NCBI RefSeq assembly: GCF_006980705.1
Contig: NZ_SBHO01000001.1
Coordinates: 558,001 to 622,000 of the forward strand
DNA from: Tepidiphilus olei
GTDB taxonomy: Bacteria > Pseudomonadota > Gammaproteobacteria > Burkholderiales > Rhodocyclaceae
Direction of reading: 5' to 3'
Length of the DNA stretch: 64,000 nt
Shown here: positions 8,219 to 16,810 of the stretch, one piece after another
How positions within the stretch are numbered: the first letter of the stretch is position 1
Layout: every line of letters starts with the position of its first letter
Program-made: the position numbers and the translations under genes
Notes under the pieces: generated by a model
What the model was told of the DNA's origin: nothing
Databases searched by the model: none
The model's input: the letters and a program-made list of their open reading frames with translations, nothing else

Positions 8219-9847
8219 TTACTCATTCCACTTCCAGTCCTTGAACTGCTCGCGCAATTTAGTTTTTTGGAATTTGCCGACACTGGTTTTTGGTACTTCG
8301 TCGACAAAAACGATGGCATCAGGAATCCACCACTTGGCAAACTTCCTGCCTAGAAACTCTTGTAGCTCTTCGGGAGTGACCTTGCCGTGGTATTCCTCCT
8401 TCAGCACGACCGCTGCCAGAGGACGTTCCTGCCACTTCGGATGAGGAATGGCAACGACAGCCGCTTCGGCTACTGCTGGATGTGCCATCAGCGTATTCTC
8501 GAGGTCGACCGAACTGATCCACTCGCCACCGGACTTGATCAGATCTTTCGTGCGGTCGCGAATTTCGATGTAACCCTCGGGATCAATGCAGGCCACATCC
8601 CCTGTCTTGAACCATCCGTCTTCGGTCCAGCGATCCGTCGCATCGGGGTTGTTGTAATAGGAAGCTGCAACCCACGGGCCACGCACCTGCAGTTCGCCCA
8701 TGGTTTGTCCATCCCAAGCCCCCTCTTCACCCGAGTCGGTCATGATGCGCGCCTCGACGAAAGGTGAGGGAAGCCCCTGTTTAGCGCGATAGGCGTACTT
8801 TTTGTCCTCGGGCCAATCCAACATATAACTCTTGAGTCGGCTTACCGAACCGAGCGGTGTGGTCTCGGTCATCCCCCAGGCGTGGATGATCTCGATACCA
8901 TGGCGGTCCATCGACCGGATCAATGCTTCCGGCGTGGGTGCCCCTCCTACGGTCAGGCGCAACCCAGGAGCGAGCTTCCAACGCCCGGGGTTCTTTTCGA
9001 GCAACTGCTGCGCGCCCAGCCAAATCGTCGGCACGCCGGCGGCAAAGGTAACCTGCTCTTTTTCGAAGAGGTCGAGCAGACTCTGAGGATCGAGATGTGG
9101 CCCGGGGAAAACTTGTTTGGTTCCGACCATGGTGGCAACGAAAGGCACCCCCCAAGCATTGGCATGAAACATCGGGACCACCGGCAAGGCCACGTCATGT
9201 TGAGTCAAACCCATCGCTCCAGCCAAGCCTGCAGCGAAGGAATGCAGCACGACTGCTCGGTGAGAATAGGCAACTCCCTTGGGCTTTCCCGTCGTGCCCG
9301 ACGTATAGCACATGCCCAGAGTATCGTGTTCGTCTAGGGCAGGATACTGGAAATCCCCCATCGCCGTTTTTAAGAAATCTTCATAATTTTCGTAGCCTTC
9401 AGGAATCGGTTTTCCTGTGAGTGGAACAACGAAGACGCGCTCGATCTTCACCCGATCCTTGAATTTTTCATACAGCGGCAACAGAACGTCGTCGACGATG
9501 AGGAAACGATCGTCCGCATGAGTAACAATATAGGTCAAATCGTCCGGATGCAGGCGCAGATTCAAGGTATGCAAAACCCCTCCAGCCACGGGGATGCCGA
9601 AATAAGCCTCGAGGTGGGCATAGTGGTTCCACATCAAGGTTGCGACACGATCGCCTTTCTTGAGGCCAGCACGATGAAGCGCTTCGGCCAAGGCCCGCGC
9701 ACGCCGGTAAAAATCGGCATACGTGTGGCGATGTAGTGTCTTGTCGGGCAAGTTCGAGACAATCTCGACCTTACCAAACAATTTACCCGCCCGCTCAAGG
9801 ATGGGAACCAAGGTCAAGGGATAATGATCCATCATCGTGCTACGCAT
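8219..9847 (-). CDS. AMP-forming fatty-acid--CoA ligase (AlkK/medium-to-long chain type)
   Basis: A 542-residue ANL-family ligase that activates a carboxylic acid with ATP and CoA. The P-loop is YTSGTTGKPKG, followed by GMTETTP (A5), TGD (A7), RTKDLIKSGGEWIS (A8) and a C-terminal catalytic lysine in KTSVGKFQK. Length and motifs fit fatty-acyl or medium-chain acyl-CoA ligases; the acid itself is unknown. The ATG at 9847 follows AGGAGG at 7 nt spacing. It is the last gene of the long minus-strand catabolic block and has its own promoter-like sequence upstream. A hairpin pair follows its stop codon. Confidence 0.88.
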   Translation of the reverse strand: MRSTMMDHYPLTLVPILERAGKLFGKVEIVSNLPDKTLHRHTYADFYRRARALAEALHRAGLKKGDRVATLMWNHYAHLEAYFGIPVAGGVLHTLNLRLHPDDLTYIVTHADDRFLIVDDVLLPLYEKFKDRVKIERVFVVPLTGKPIPEGYENYEDFLKTAMGDFQYPALDEHDTLGMCYTSGTTGKPKGVAYSHRAVVLHSFAAGLAGAMGLTQHDVALPVVPMFHANAWGVPFVATMVGTKQVFPGPHLDPQSLLDLFEKEQVTFAAGVPTIWLGAQQLLEKNPGRWKLAPGLRLTVGGAPTPEALIRSMDRHGIEIIHAWGMTETTPLGSVSRLKSYMLDWPEDKKYAYRAKQGLPSPFVEARIMTDSGEEGAWDGQTMGELQVRGPWVAASYYNNPDATDRWTEDGWFKTGDVACIDPEGYIEIRDRTKDLIKSGGEWISSVDLENTLMAHPAVAEAAVVAIPHPKWQERPLAAVVLKEEYHGKVTPEELQEFLGRKFAKWWIPDAIVFVDEVPKTSVGKFQKTKLREQFKDWKWNE

Positions 9848-9887
9848 AGGTCTCCTCCTTGTTGATAGGTCGAACCAAACAAAATTC

Positions 9888-9917
9888 ATTATAAAACTCA
9901 TTAGCTCTTATCGACAA
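9888..9917 (-). promoter_or_regulatory. Sigma70-type promoter for the 8219-9847 ligase
   Basis: On the minus strand, -35 TTGTCG and a perfect -10 TATAAT are separated by 18 bp. They end about 40 bp before the ligase start. This suggests the ligase can be transcribed apart from the upstream genes. Confidence 0.6.
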
Positions 9918-9976
9918 GGGCGTTAGCCAAAAAGCGTTTCTGACTCGCAAAACCGCTACAAACGGCCATAGAACCA

Positions 9977-10001
9977 AGCCCCCAGCATAAAGTTGGGGGC
10001 T
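9977..10001 (-). terminator. Hairpin downstream of the second acyl-CoA ligase
   Basis: Arms AGCCCCCAGC and GTTGGGGGCT form a 10-bp stem (one G-U pair) with a 5-nt ATAAA loop, followed on the minus strand by a weak T-containing stretch. It lies 84 bp after the stop of the ligase ending at 10086. The remainder of 9918-10085 has no gene. Confidence 0.6.
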
Positions 10002-10085
10002 ACTCGAAGAGAAGAGATACTCCTCCTATCCTCAAAAATTGCATCCTATGGCCGTGCGGCCCTTGCCCTTATGACTGAAAGCGGA

Positions 10086-11717
10086 TCATTCCCCCCGCAA
10101 CGCCCGTTTGTTGATCTTGCCAACGCTCGTCTTAGGAATCTCCTCGACGAGCCGAATCTGCTCCGGAACGGCGTATTTCGAGATGTGTCCCTCATCAGCT
10201 GCATGCTGTAAGGCCGCACGTACCGCTTCGGCCGTGACCGCACCTGGGCTAGTGGGTACGACGAAGGCCATCGGCCGCTCGCCCCAGCGCGCGTCGGGCA
10301 CTCCGATCACGGCCGCTTCGGCCACCCCTGGCACTTTCAAGATCAAGCTTTCCAGTTCGAGCGAACTGATCCATTCTCCGCCCGACTTGATCACGTCCTT
10401 CAGCCGGTCGGTGATGCGCAGATACCCATCCGGATCGATGACGCCAATATCGCCCGTATGTAACCACCCGCCCCGCCACAGCCGCTCCGAGTTCTCTGGA
10501 TCGTGTAAGTAGCCTTGCGTGAGCCAAGGGGCGCGCACGACGACCTCACCGGCGCTCTTGCCATCATGGGGCAAATCATTCATATCTGCATCGACGACGC
10601 GCAATTGCACCAGGGGGATGGGACGCCCCGTTTTCGAGCGCTGCGTTGCTTGACGGTCCAAATCCCATGAGAGCATCTCCTTGCGCAAGAAGGAGATCGT
10701 CAGCACGGGGCAAGTCTCGGACATGCCATAGCCGGTCACGACGTCGATGCCACGCTCCAGAGCCGCCTTGGCCAGCGCCTGCGGCAAGGCCGAACCTCCG
10801 ATGATGATTTTCCAGCGCGATAGATCCACTGTCTTTGCGGCTGGGCTCATCAGCAGCATCTGCAAGATCGTCGGCACGCAGTGCGAAAAGGTGACGCCTT
10901 CCTCCGCATAGAGGCGCAGCAAACGGTCGGGCAAATAGCGGCCGGGATAGACCTGGCGCAAGCCAAGACTCGTCGCCACATAAGGCATCCCCCATGCATG
11001 AACATGGAACATCGGCGTGATCGGCATATAGACGTCGTCGGCATCGAGCCGACAGTGTGCCGCCTGTCCTAATGCGATCTGGCAGGCGAGGGTATGCAAC
11101 ACCAGCTGGCGATGGCTGAAGAATACCCCTTTGGGCAAGCCCGTCGTTCCGGTGGTGTAGAAGGTTGTCGCTCGTGTATCTTCCGAAAAATCAGGGAAGG
11201 CAAACTCCGGAGAAGCCTGCTGCAGCAAATCCTCGTATTCACCGACCAGCGTGAGCTTCGTCGTCGGCCTCGTGGACGCATCGTTGAGGAGGATGATTTT
11301 TTTGACGGTCGTGAGCTTGTCGGCAATGCTCTCCAAGATCGGCAAGAACTCGCCGTTGACAAGCAGCACGTCGTCGCGGGCATGATTGATGGTATAGAGA
11401 ATCTGGTCTGCGGACAGACGGACGTTGATCATGTGCAAGACGGCGCCCATCATCGGTACGGCATAGAAGCATTCCAGGTACCGATGGGTATCCCAGTCCA
11501 TCACGCCGACCGTGCATCCGGGCTCGACGCCGAGGCTGGCCAACACCCCGGCCAGACGGCCGACACGCTCGCGCATTTGCCGATAGCTCAGACAATGATC
11601 GGCATAGGCGATTTGTTGCTGGGGGGAATCTTCCACGGCGCGATCGAGCAGGTGCTTGATCAGGAGAGGATAAGGATAGGCGGACGCTGTCCGTTCGACG
11701 AGGCCAGTCTCAGTCAT
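10086..11717 (-). CDS. AMP-forming acyl-CoA ligase (second copy)
   Basis: A 543-residue ANL ligase similar in architecture to its downstream neighbour but clearly a different paralogue. The P-loop is YTTGTTGLPKG, A5 is GYGMSETCP, A7 LHTGDIG, A8 RLKDVIKSGGEWIS, and the catalytic lysine lies in KTSVGKINK. It converts an organic acid to its CoA ester through an acyl-AMP in the cytosol; the substrate is unknown. Start ATG 11717 has AAGGAA upstream. Having two AMP-forming ligases in one block suggests activation of more than one acid or pathway intermediate. Hairpins flank it on both sides, so it may be a single-gene transcript. Confidence 0.87.
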   Translation of the reverse strand: MTETGLVERTASAYPYPLLIKHLLDRAVEDSPQQQIAYADHCLSYRQMRERVGRLAGVLASLGVEPGCTVGVMDWDTHRYLECFYAVPMMGAVLHMINVRLSADQILYTINHARDDVLLVNGEFLPILESIADKLTTVKKIILLNDASTRPTTKLTLVGEYEDLLQQASPEFAFPDFSEDTRATTFYTTGTTGLPKGVFFSHRQLVLHTLACQIALGQAAHCRLDADDVYMPITPMFHVHAWGMPYVATSLGLRQVYPGRYLPDRLLRLYAEEGVTFSHCVPTILQMLLMSPAAKTVDLSRWKIIIGGSALPQALAKAALERGIDVVTGYGMSETCPVLTISFLRKEMLSWDLDRQATQRSKTGRPIPLVQLRVVDADMNDLPHDGKSAGEVVVRAPWLTQGYLHDPENSERLWRGGWLHTGDIGVIDPDGYLRITDRLKDVIKSGGEWISSLELESLILKVPGVAEAAVIGVPDARWGERPMAFVVPTSPGAVTAEAVRAALQHAADEGHISKYAVPEQIRLVEEIPKTSVGKINKRALRGE

Positions 11718-11770
11718 GACATTCCTTTTGAATTATTGGGATCGCCAAGAAAAAACAGAATTCAAGTATA

Positions 11771-11811
11771 AAGAGGCACCGACGGCAAAGCAACTACCGT
11801 CGGCGCTTCTT
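11771..11811 (-). terminator. Terminator-like hairpin after the thioesterase gene
   Basis: A 15-bp imperfect stem (core CCGACGG/CCGTCGG) with an 11-nt loop. On the minus strand the stem is followed by a T-containing stretch. It lies between the thioesterase stop and the next ligase start, so it could end the upstream transcript. Confidence 0.55.
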
Positions 11812-11841
11812 TCAGGAGAGATACATCCAGCGATACGCCCC

Positions 11842-12252
11842 TCAGTTGTCGCGCAGGAGGAAGGAAGCGCGCCCGAGCGCGGCCAGGCGCCCTTCGCTGT
11901 CGCTTACGCTGCCGGTACATACGGCAATGTTACGTCCCTTCTTGACGAGCTCCGCCGCCGCCGTGAGGCGACCGACTCCACTTGGCCGCAGAAAACTGAC
12001 ATTGAGATCGATCGTATTGGGTCGCACGTCGCGCTGATAACCTGCGCGTACGCTCGTACCCATGACAGTGTCTAGTAAAACACAATAGACGCCTCCATGT
12101 ACCATGCCATAGGCTTGGAGCAAATGGGCATCGACTTCAAGCGAAACCACGGCATTTCCTTTATCGTCGAGCGCAGTAATCTCCATGCCAATGAAATTAC
12201 GGAAGGGGTTGTTACGACTCCAGGCGATCTCGTCTTCCAAGGTCCAACTCAT
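11842..12252 (-). CDS. PaaI-type hotdog thioesterase
   Basis: A 136-residue hotdog-fold acyl-CoA thioesterase of the PaaI/YbgC group. The signature HGGVYCVLLDTVMG lies near residues 52-65, the usual place of the catalytic acid and the CoA-binding turn. The ATG at 12252 follows AGGGA; an in-frame ATG 21 bp upstream is possible but lacks a good site. In catabolic blocks such enzymes release CoA from stalled thioesters. It starts 23 bp after the acyl-CoA dehydrogenase stop, so the two are probably co-transcribed. Confidence 0.85.
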   Translation of the reverse strand: MSWTLEDEIAWSRNNPFRNFIGMEITALDDKGNAVVSLEVDAHLLQAYGMVHGGVYCVLLDTVMGTSVRAGYQRDVRPNTIDLNVSFLRPSGVGRLTAAAELVKKGRNIAVCTGSVSDSEGRLAALGRASFLLRDN

Positions 12253-12275
12253 GGCTATTTCCCTTTTCGGCATAT

Positions 12276-13427
12276 TCAACGGGGTAGATGAAGCACGTTC
12301 GTTGCCAGAATGTTGCGCTGGATCTCGTTGCTCCCTCCGTAAATCGTAGCCGGCCGCGCGTTGTAGAACGTCGAGAGCACGTCGACTTCACCTGCGGCCG
12401 TCGGCAAGGGCTCGGCGCTCGCCCCGGCTGTGCCGGCAATCTCGACCAGAAGATCAGCCAGACGCGAGAAAGTCTCCGTGGCGAAAATTTTCAGCATCGA
12501 GACATCCGGGCCGAGTGGCTCACCACGGCGTACCTGCTCGACGAACCGGCCATAGAGTGCGCTCAGATCTTCGACGTCGAGCGCGAGCTTGACATAGCGA
12601 TCGACGAAGCCTTGATCAGCAAAGAGCCCCAAGCCCACCGCGGCATCGCGTAAGCGTTGCAGGGCATATTGGCTCTGTTTGGGACTACCAAGGAAGAGGC
12701 GCTCGAAGCCTAAAAGCGCCTTGGCGATGCCCCATCCCTGGTTGAGTTCGCCGACGAGGTTTTCCTTGGGCACGCGTACTTCGTCGAAGAAGACTTCGCA
12801 AAATTCCTCATGGCCCGCCAAGGTCCGGATGGGGCGCACACGAATGCCCGGCGTGTTCATGTCAGCCAAGAGAAAGCTGATCCCCTCTTGTTTTTTTGCC
12901 TGTTTATCGGTTCGCACCAACAAAAAAATGTGAGTGGCATCCTGGGCAAGCGTCGTCCAGATCTTCTGACCATTGACGACGAAATGATCCCCCTCCAATC
13001 TAGCCTCAGTCCGCAGACTGGCCAAGTCTGAACCGGCATTGGGTTCGGAATACCCTTGGCACCAGATATGCTCGCCCGCCAAAATCTTGGGAAGGTAATA
13101 GTCTTTTTGTGCCTGGGTACCATGGCGGATGAGCAGTGGTCCAACCATGACGATGCCCATGTCCGGAGCGCGTCCTACGCCATAGCGCTCCTGCTCTTCG
13201 ATGAAAATGATGAGCTTGTTGGGCTCCAAACCCATGCCGCCGTATTCCACTGGCCAGTTGGGCGCAACCCAACCCTGCCGGTACAAAGTGAGGTACCAAT
13301 CCTTGATCTCGTGCCAGCGCAGACGCCGCTTGGGATAACGCAAGTGCTGGGGATAGTGTTGTTCGAAGAAACGGCGCACGGTGAGGCGAAACGTTTCGTC
13401 ATCGAGCGCATTCCAATCCGTGCTCAT
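12276..13427 (-). CDS. Acyl-CoA dehydrogenase, subunit of a probable heteromeric pair (large-type)
   Basis: A 383-residue FAD-dependent acyl-CoA dehydrogenase. Visible family segments are WPVEYGGMGL near residue 60, GYSEPNAGSDLASL and VNGQKIWTT in the middle domain, FDEVRVP, and a C-terminal IYGGSNEIQRN. The glutamate used as base by medium-chain enzymes just before this last motif is a glycine here, as in families that place the base elsewhere. It begins 1 bp after the stop of a second, shorter-conserved dehydrogenase gene. Adjacent pairs like this form heterotetramers in pimeloyl-CoA and steroid side-chain degradation. The substrate is unknown. Confidence 0.85.
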   Translation of the reverse strand: MSTDWNALDDETFRLTVRRFFEQHYPQHLRYPKRRLRWHEIKDWYLTLYRQGWVAPNWPVEYGGMGLEPNKLIIFIEEQERYGVGRAPDMGIVMVGPLLIRHGTQAQKDYYLPKILAGEHIWCQGYSEPNAGSDLASLRTEARLEGDHFVVNGQKIWTTLAQDATHIFLLVRTDKQAKKQEGISFLLADMNTPGIRVRPIRTLAGHEEFCEVFFDEVRVPKENLVGELNQGWGIAKALLGFERLFLGSPKQSQYALQRLRDAAVGLGLFADQGFVDRYVKLALDVEDLSALYGRFVEQVRRGEPLGPDVSMLKIFATETFSRLADLLVEIAGTAGASAEPLPTAAGEVDVLSTFYNARPATIYGGSNEIQRNILATNVLHLPR

Positions 13428-13428
13428 C

Positions 13429-14604
13429 TCATCGCTCTCCAGTCGGGACCAGTTCGTTATCCAAAGTCGCATAGCGCCGCCGTTGCTGCGCTGCATTACC
13501 CAACCAGGCAGACAGCACCAAGGCGCGTTGCACATAGAGACTCAAGTCGTATTCGTCGGTAAAACCGATGGCCCCATGCATCTGCACCGCTTCGCGCGCG
13601 ACGTGTAAGGCCGCGTCGCTGGCCCTGGCCTTGGCGCGCGCCGCCAGTCGCGAACGCACCGATGGCGGCACCCCTTCAGCGAGCGCCTTGAGCGCCTCCG
13701 CCACCACGGCCTCGGTCAGCGAGCGCTGGATCCACAGATCCACCGCTCGATGTTGCAGGGCTTGAAAGCTGCCGATGGGACGGTCGAATTGGCGGCGAGT
13801 ACATAGATACTCTAAAGTCATCGACACCATATTCCGAACGAGCGCAAGCAATTCTACGGCAGTCATTACCATGGCTACATCGTATGCGTAGGCAAACGCT
13901 CGTTGGGCCGCTTCACCACGGGCAAGTATCTGCCCATCGCTCACAGACACACGAGGGAAATTAACCCTGCCTTCAAAGGTTCCATCTGCCATGGGTACAG
14001 AGAAAACCTCGATTCCAGGGGTTTCACACGGCAAAAGGACGATCGCTGGTGTGCCATCATCAAAACGGGCTGTCACGATCAACGAAGTGGCTCCTGCCCC
14101 AGGTCGTACGTGATATTTAGTACCAGCAACCAAGAAGCCTGAATCATCGGAAGACAGAATCCGGGCAGATCCATCAAATGGATCTAAATTTCCAGTACGA
14201 TCGTTTTGCCAAGCAACGACTGGCAGAGACTGCCCGGTAATCAAACGTTCGAGTTCCTTACGCGCCAATTCCACATCTGCGCTGTTTTGCAAAAGGGAAG
14301 CAGAAAAAATACCCACAGAGACATAAGGTTCTGGAGCTACATGTTCGGCTAAAGCGTCAACAACGCACGCCGTTTCAATTGGTCCCAACCCAAGTCCACC
14401 TAATGATTCAGGAACAAATAAACCTATCCATCCTTGTTCAGCTATGGAGGTCCATAATTCCATATCAAAACCAGGAACGACTGAACGCAAAGCTCTGACA
14501 CGTGCCCTAGGCATATTTTTGATTGCAAAATCATGAACCGTATCATATATCAAGCGAGCTTGATCATCGCCCGAAGCATTTTTGGTTCCTAAGATTGAAT
14601 CCAC
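13429..14604 (-). CDS. Acyl-CoA dehydrogenase family protein (small-type partner)
   Basis: About 391 residues with acyl-CoA dehydrogenase topology: an N-terminal helical domain with LFVPESLGGLGLGP, a beta domain poor in canonical FAD motifs, and a C-terminal helix bundle with CTRRQFDRPIGSFQALQ and QMHGAIGFTDE. The start is uncertain: the GTG at 14604 follows a G7 run, while a TTG at 14625 is in frame. Its 5' part is AT-rich like the TRAP genes and its 3' part GC-rich like the neighbouring dehydrogenase, so a composition border falls inside the gene. The arrangement with the next dehydrogenase suggests the non-catalytic or second subunit of a heteromer. Confidence 0.8.
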   Translation of the reverse strand: MDSILGTKNASGDDQARLIYDTVHDFAIKNMPRARVRALRSVVPGFDMELWTSIAEQGWIGLFVPESLGGLGLGPIETACVVDALAEHVAPEPYVSVGIFSASLLQNSADVELARKELERLITGQSLPVVAWQNDRTGNLDPFDGSARILSSDDSGFLVAGTKYHVRPGAGATSLIVTARFDDGTPAIVLLPCETPGIEVFSVPMADGTFEGRVNFPRVSVSDGQILARGEAAQRAFAYAYDVAMVMTAVELLALVRNMVSMTLEYLCTRRQFDRPIGSFQALQHRAVDLWIQRSLTEAVVAEALKALAEGVPPSVRSRLAARAKARASDAALHVAREAVQMHGAIGFTDEYDLSLYVQRALVLSAWLGNAAQQRRRYATLDNELVPTGER

Positions 14605-14621
14605 TTTCCCCCCCTTTAAAA

Positions 14622-16559
14622 TCAACCAGATTTATAAATGCTTTTACCATTAATGCGTAAAAAACCACCTATTAAAAAAAGCACAAACAGGAAAATAGCA
14701 ATAATATCAGTTTTCCAACCTGGCACCAAGAAACAAAGACCAGAAATACCTAAAATCAATCGTGACACATAACCCAATAATCCCACACGCCAGAAAAAAC
14801 CTTCAACGGCAGCCGAAAGAAGAAAGACGGCCAGCGTTGTAGTCAATACAGCTTGAATCAAGGCAGACCAAGATCCACGCAGCAATAGAGCCGGCTCTAA
14901 AATAAAGATTACAGGAAGCAGGAACAATAGAGAACCGACACGTAAAGCATAAAAACCAGTGACTATAGGATTGGCTTTGGCTATAGTAGAGGCAGCAATG
15001 GCAGCTAAAGCAACCGGTGGCGTAATAAAAGAAACCATCCCCCAATAGAAAATATATAAATGAGCAGCCATGGGATCAATCCCAATTTGAACCAATGCTG
15101 GAGCAAGAACTATGGCTAAAAATATATAGCAAGCCGAAGCAGTCATTCCAATACCAAGCACAAAACTAGTAAACGCTCCTACAAGAAGCAATAACCATAA
15201 ATTATCCCCTGCGATTTGCACGAGTTCACGAGAAAAAGAGTTGGCTACACCAGTGATCGACATCGAACCAATGATAAGCCCAATTCCTGCAATCAAACCC
15301 ACAATTTGAGCAATTGATTGGCCAATCTCAACAACGAGAGTTACAAATCTCCTCATATCAAATCGCAGAGAATGTCGACGAAATAGAGCAATCACAATGA
15401 GAAAGAGGCTTACCCAATAAGGAACTTCGTTCTGAGCCGGCATCATCAACAACATGAAGGTCAAGATAATTAATGCTACTAAATAGTACCAACCACCCAA
15501 CAAAGTGGTGCGCAAAGACGGCAATTCTTCAGTAGGTAAGCCGCGCAACCCCTTTCTTGCAGCATAGCAATCAGTTTGTAATATCAAAAAAACGTAATAA
15601 AATACTGCAGGGATAAACGCGGAAACAACCACGTGGCTATAAGGAACATTGAGGAAACTGGCCATGATAAAGGCTGCAGTTCCCATTACCGGGGGCATAA
15701 TAGTGCCACCAGTCGAAGCACATGCTTCCACGGCAGCAGCATAAGTTGGCGAGTACCCGCACCGAATCATGGCCGGTATGGTGAGCGAACCAGTAGTCAT
15801 CACGTTTGACGTGGGACTACCTGAAAGTGAACCAAACAAACCTGAGGAGACAATGGCTACCTTAGCCGGACCTCCCCTGCGACTACCCATCAATGAATTA
15901 GCAAAATCCATGAAGAATGCGCCACCTCCAGTACCTGCCAAAACGACACCAAAAACCAAGAATCCAATGAGAGTATCACAAACTACCTGCATAGGAACAC
16001 CGATGATCCCCTCCATCCCAAAAACATGTTCACTAACGGTCTGGGAAAAAGTTAATTCAACACCCCAGAGAAAGCCAGGCATTTTCCCTGCATAAAGCGG
16101 AAAAGTAGCAAAGAGAAGACAAAATATAAAAAGAAATTTGCCGCCTGTACGCCTTAGCGCTTCGAGTGAAAGCGCAACGTAAATCGTTGCTATAACAACA
16201 GCTTCAATTGGAGCGCCTTGATTCCATCCGCGGTCTATTATGTATTGTGCTTTTATGGAAATCCATACGGAACAAAAAAACCACACAAATGTCATTAACC
16301 AGTCATAAATTTGAGGTCGATCTTGATTCTTTCTTGCCGGAAAGAAAAGAAAAACCAACCCTCCGAAAATACCAATCATCAAATAATAATAAGCTGTGCT
16401 AATAAGCTGAAATCCAGCAAAGCGTAAGTTGAAAACTTGATTGATGGTCAACAATAATCCAAAAATTGTCACAAAAAAAACCCACCAAAATGATAACCCA
16501 CTCAACCTCCCAGACTTATAAATCTCTGCATTGATTATCCTTTCTCTGAATCGTTCCAT
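14622..16559 (-). CDS. TRAP transporter fused 4TM/12TM permease, TAXI family
   Basis: A 645-residue integral membrane protein fusing the small (DctQ-like) and large (DctM-like) TRAP permease subunits, as in TAXI-type systems driven by a cation gradient. The DctM core signatures GTGGGAFFMDFANSL, SSGLFGSLSGSPTSN and ASTGGTIMPPVMGTAAF are clear, and about 17-19 hydrophobic helices follow one another. The ATG at 16559 lies just after a run of ten G residues; a TTG at 16577 is in frame upstream. The gene is visibly AT-richer than the surrounding region. Together with the TAXI binding protein encoded upstream it should import a carboxylate-like solute. Confidence 0.92.
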   Translation of the reverse strand: MERFRERIINAEIYKSGRLSGLSFWWVFFVTIFGLLLTINQVFNLRFAGFQLISTAYYYLMIGIFGGLVFLFFPARKNQDRPQIYDWLMTFVWFFCSVWISIKAQYIIDRGWNQGAPIEAVVIATIYVALSLEALRRTGGKFLFIFCLLFATFPLYAGKMPGFLWGVELTFSQTVSEHVFGMEGIIGVPMQVVCDTLIGFLVFGVVLAGTGGGAFFMDFANSLMGSRRGGPAKVAIVSSGLFGSLSGSPTSNVMTTGSLTIPAMIRCGYSPTYAAAVEACASTGGTIMPPVMGTAAFIMASFLNVPYSHVVVSAFIPAVFYYVFLILQTDCYAARKGLRGLPTEELPSLRTTLLGGWYYLVALIILTFMLLMMPAQNEVPYWVSLFLIVIALFRRHSLRFDMRRFVTLVVEIGQSIAQIVGLIAGIGLIIGSMSITGVANSFSRELVQIAGDNLWLLLLVGAFTSFVLGIGMTASACYIFLAIVLAPALVQIGIDPMAAHLYIFYWGMVSFITPPVALAAIAASTIAKANPIVTGFYALRVGSLLFLLPVIFILEPALLLRGSWSALIQAVLTTTLAVFLLSAAVEGFFWRVGLLGYVSRLILGISGLCFLVPGWKTDIIAIFLFVLFLIGGFLRINGKSIYKSG

Positions 16560-16561
16560 CT

Positions 16562-16571
16562 CCCCCCCCCC
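16562..16571 (-). repeat. Poly-G10 tract at the TRAP permease translation start
   Basis: Ten consecutive G residues on the coding strand, 2 nt before the permease ATG. The tract lies where the ribosome site should be. Replication slippage here would change site spacing, or the frame if an upstream TTG is used. The 16572-16810 spacer is AT-rich with only a weak imperfect hairpin near 16675-16730. Confidence 0.8.
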
Positions 16572-16810
16572 GCTCAAACATCAAGTAATTTCAAGTTATG
16601 CTGTCAATTCTTGAATCATTAAAACGACATCAGAATGAATTTCATAATTAATGCATCTGCAGACAAAAATGGATGGAAGTATTTCAATCATTCAAGATCA
16701 AATTACCTTAAATGAAACAATACTTTCATGCAAAATCTGATCAAGTCAATTTTTTTCGATCGATCAATCAAATGAGAGAAAATAAATCAAAATCATAATT
16801 TTTATAAACA

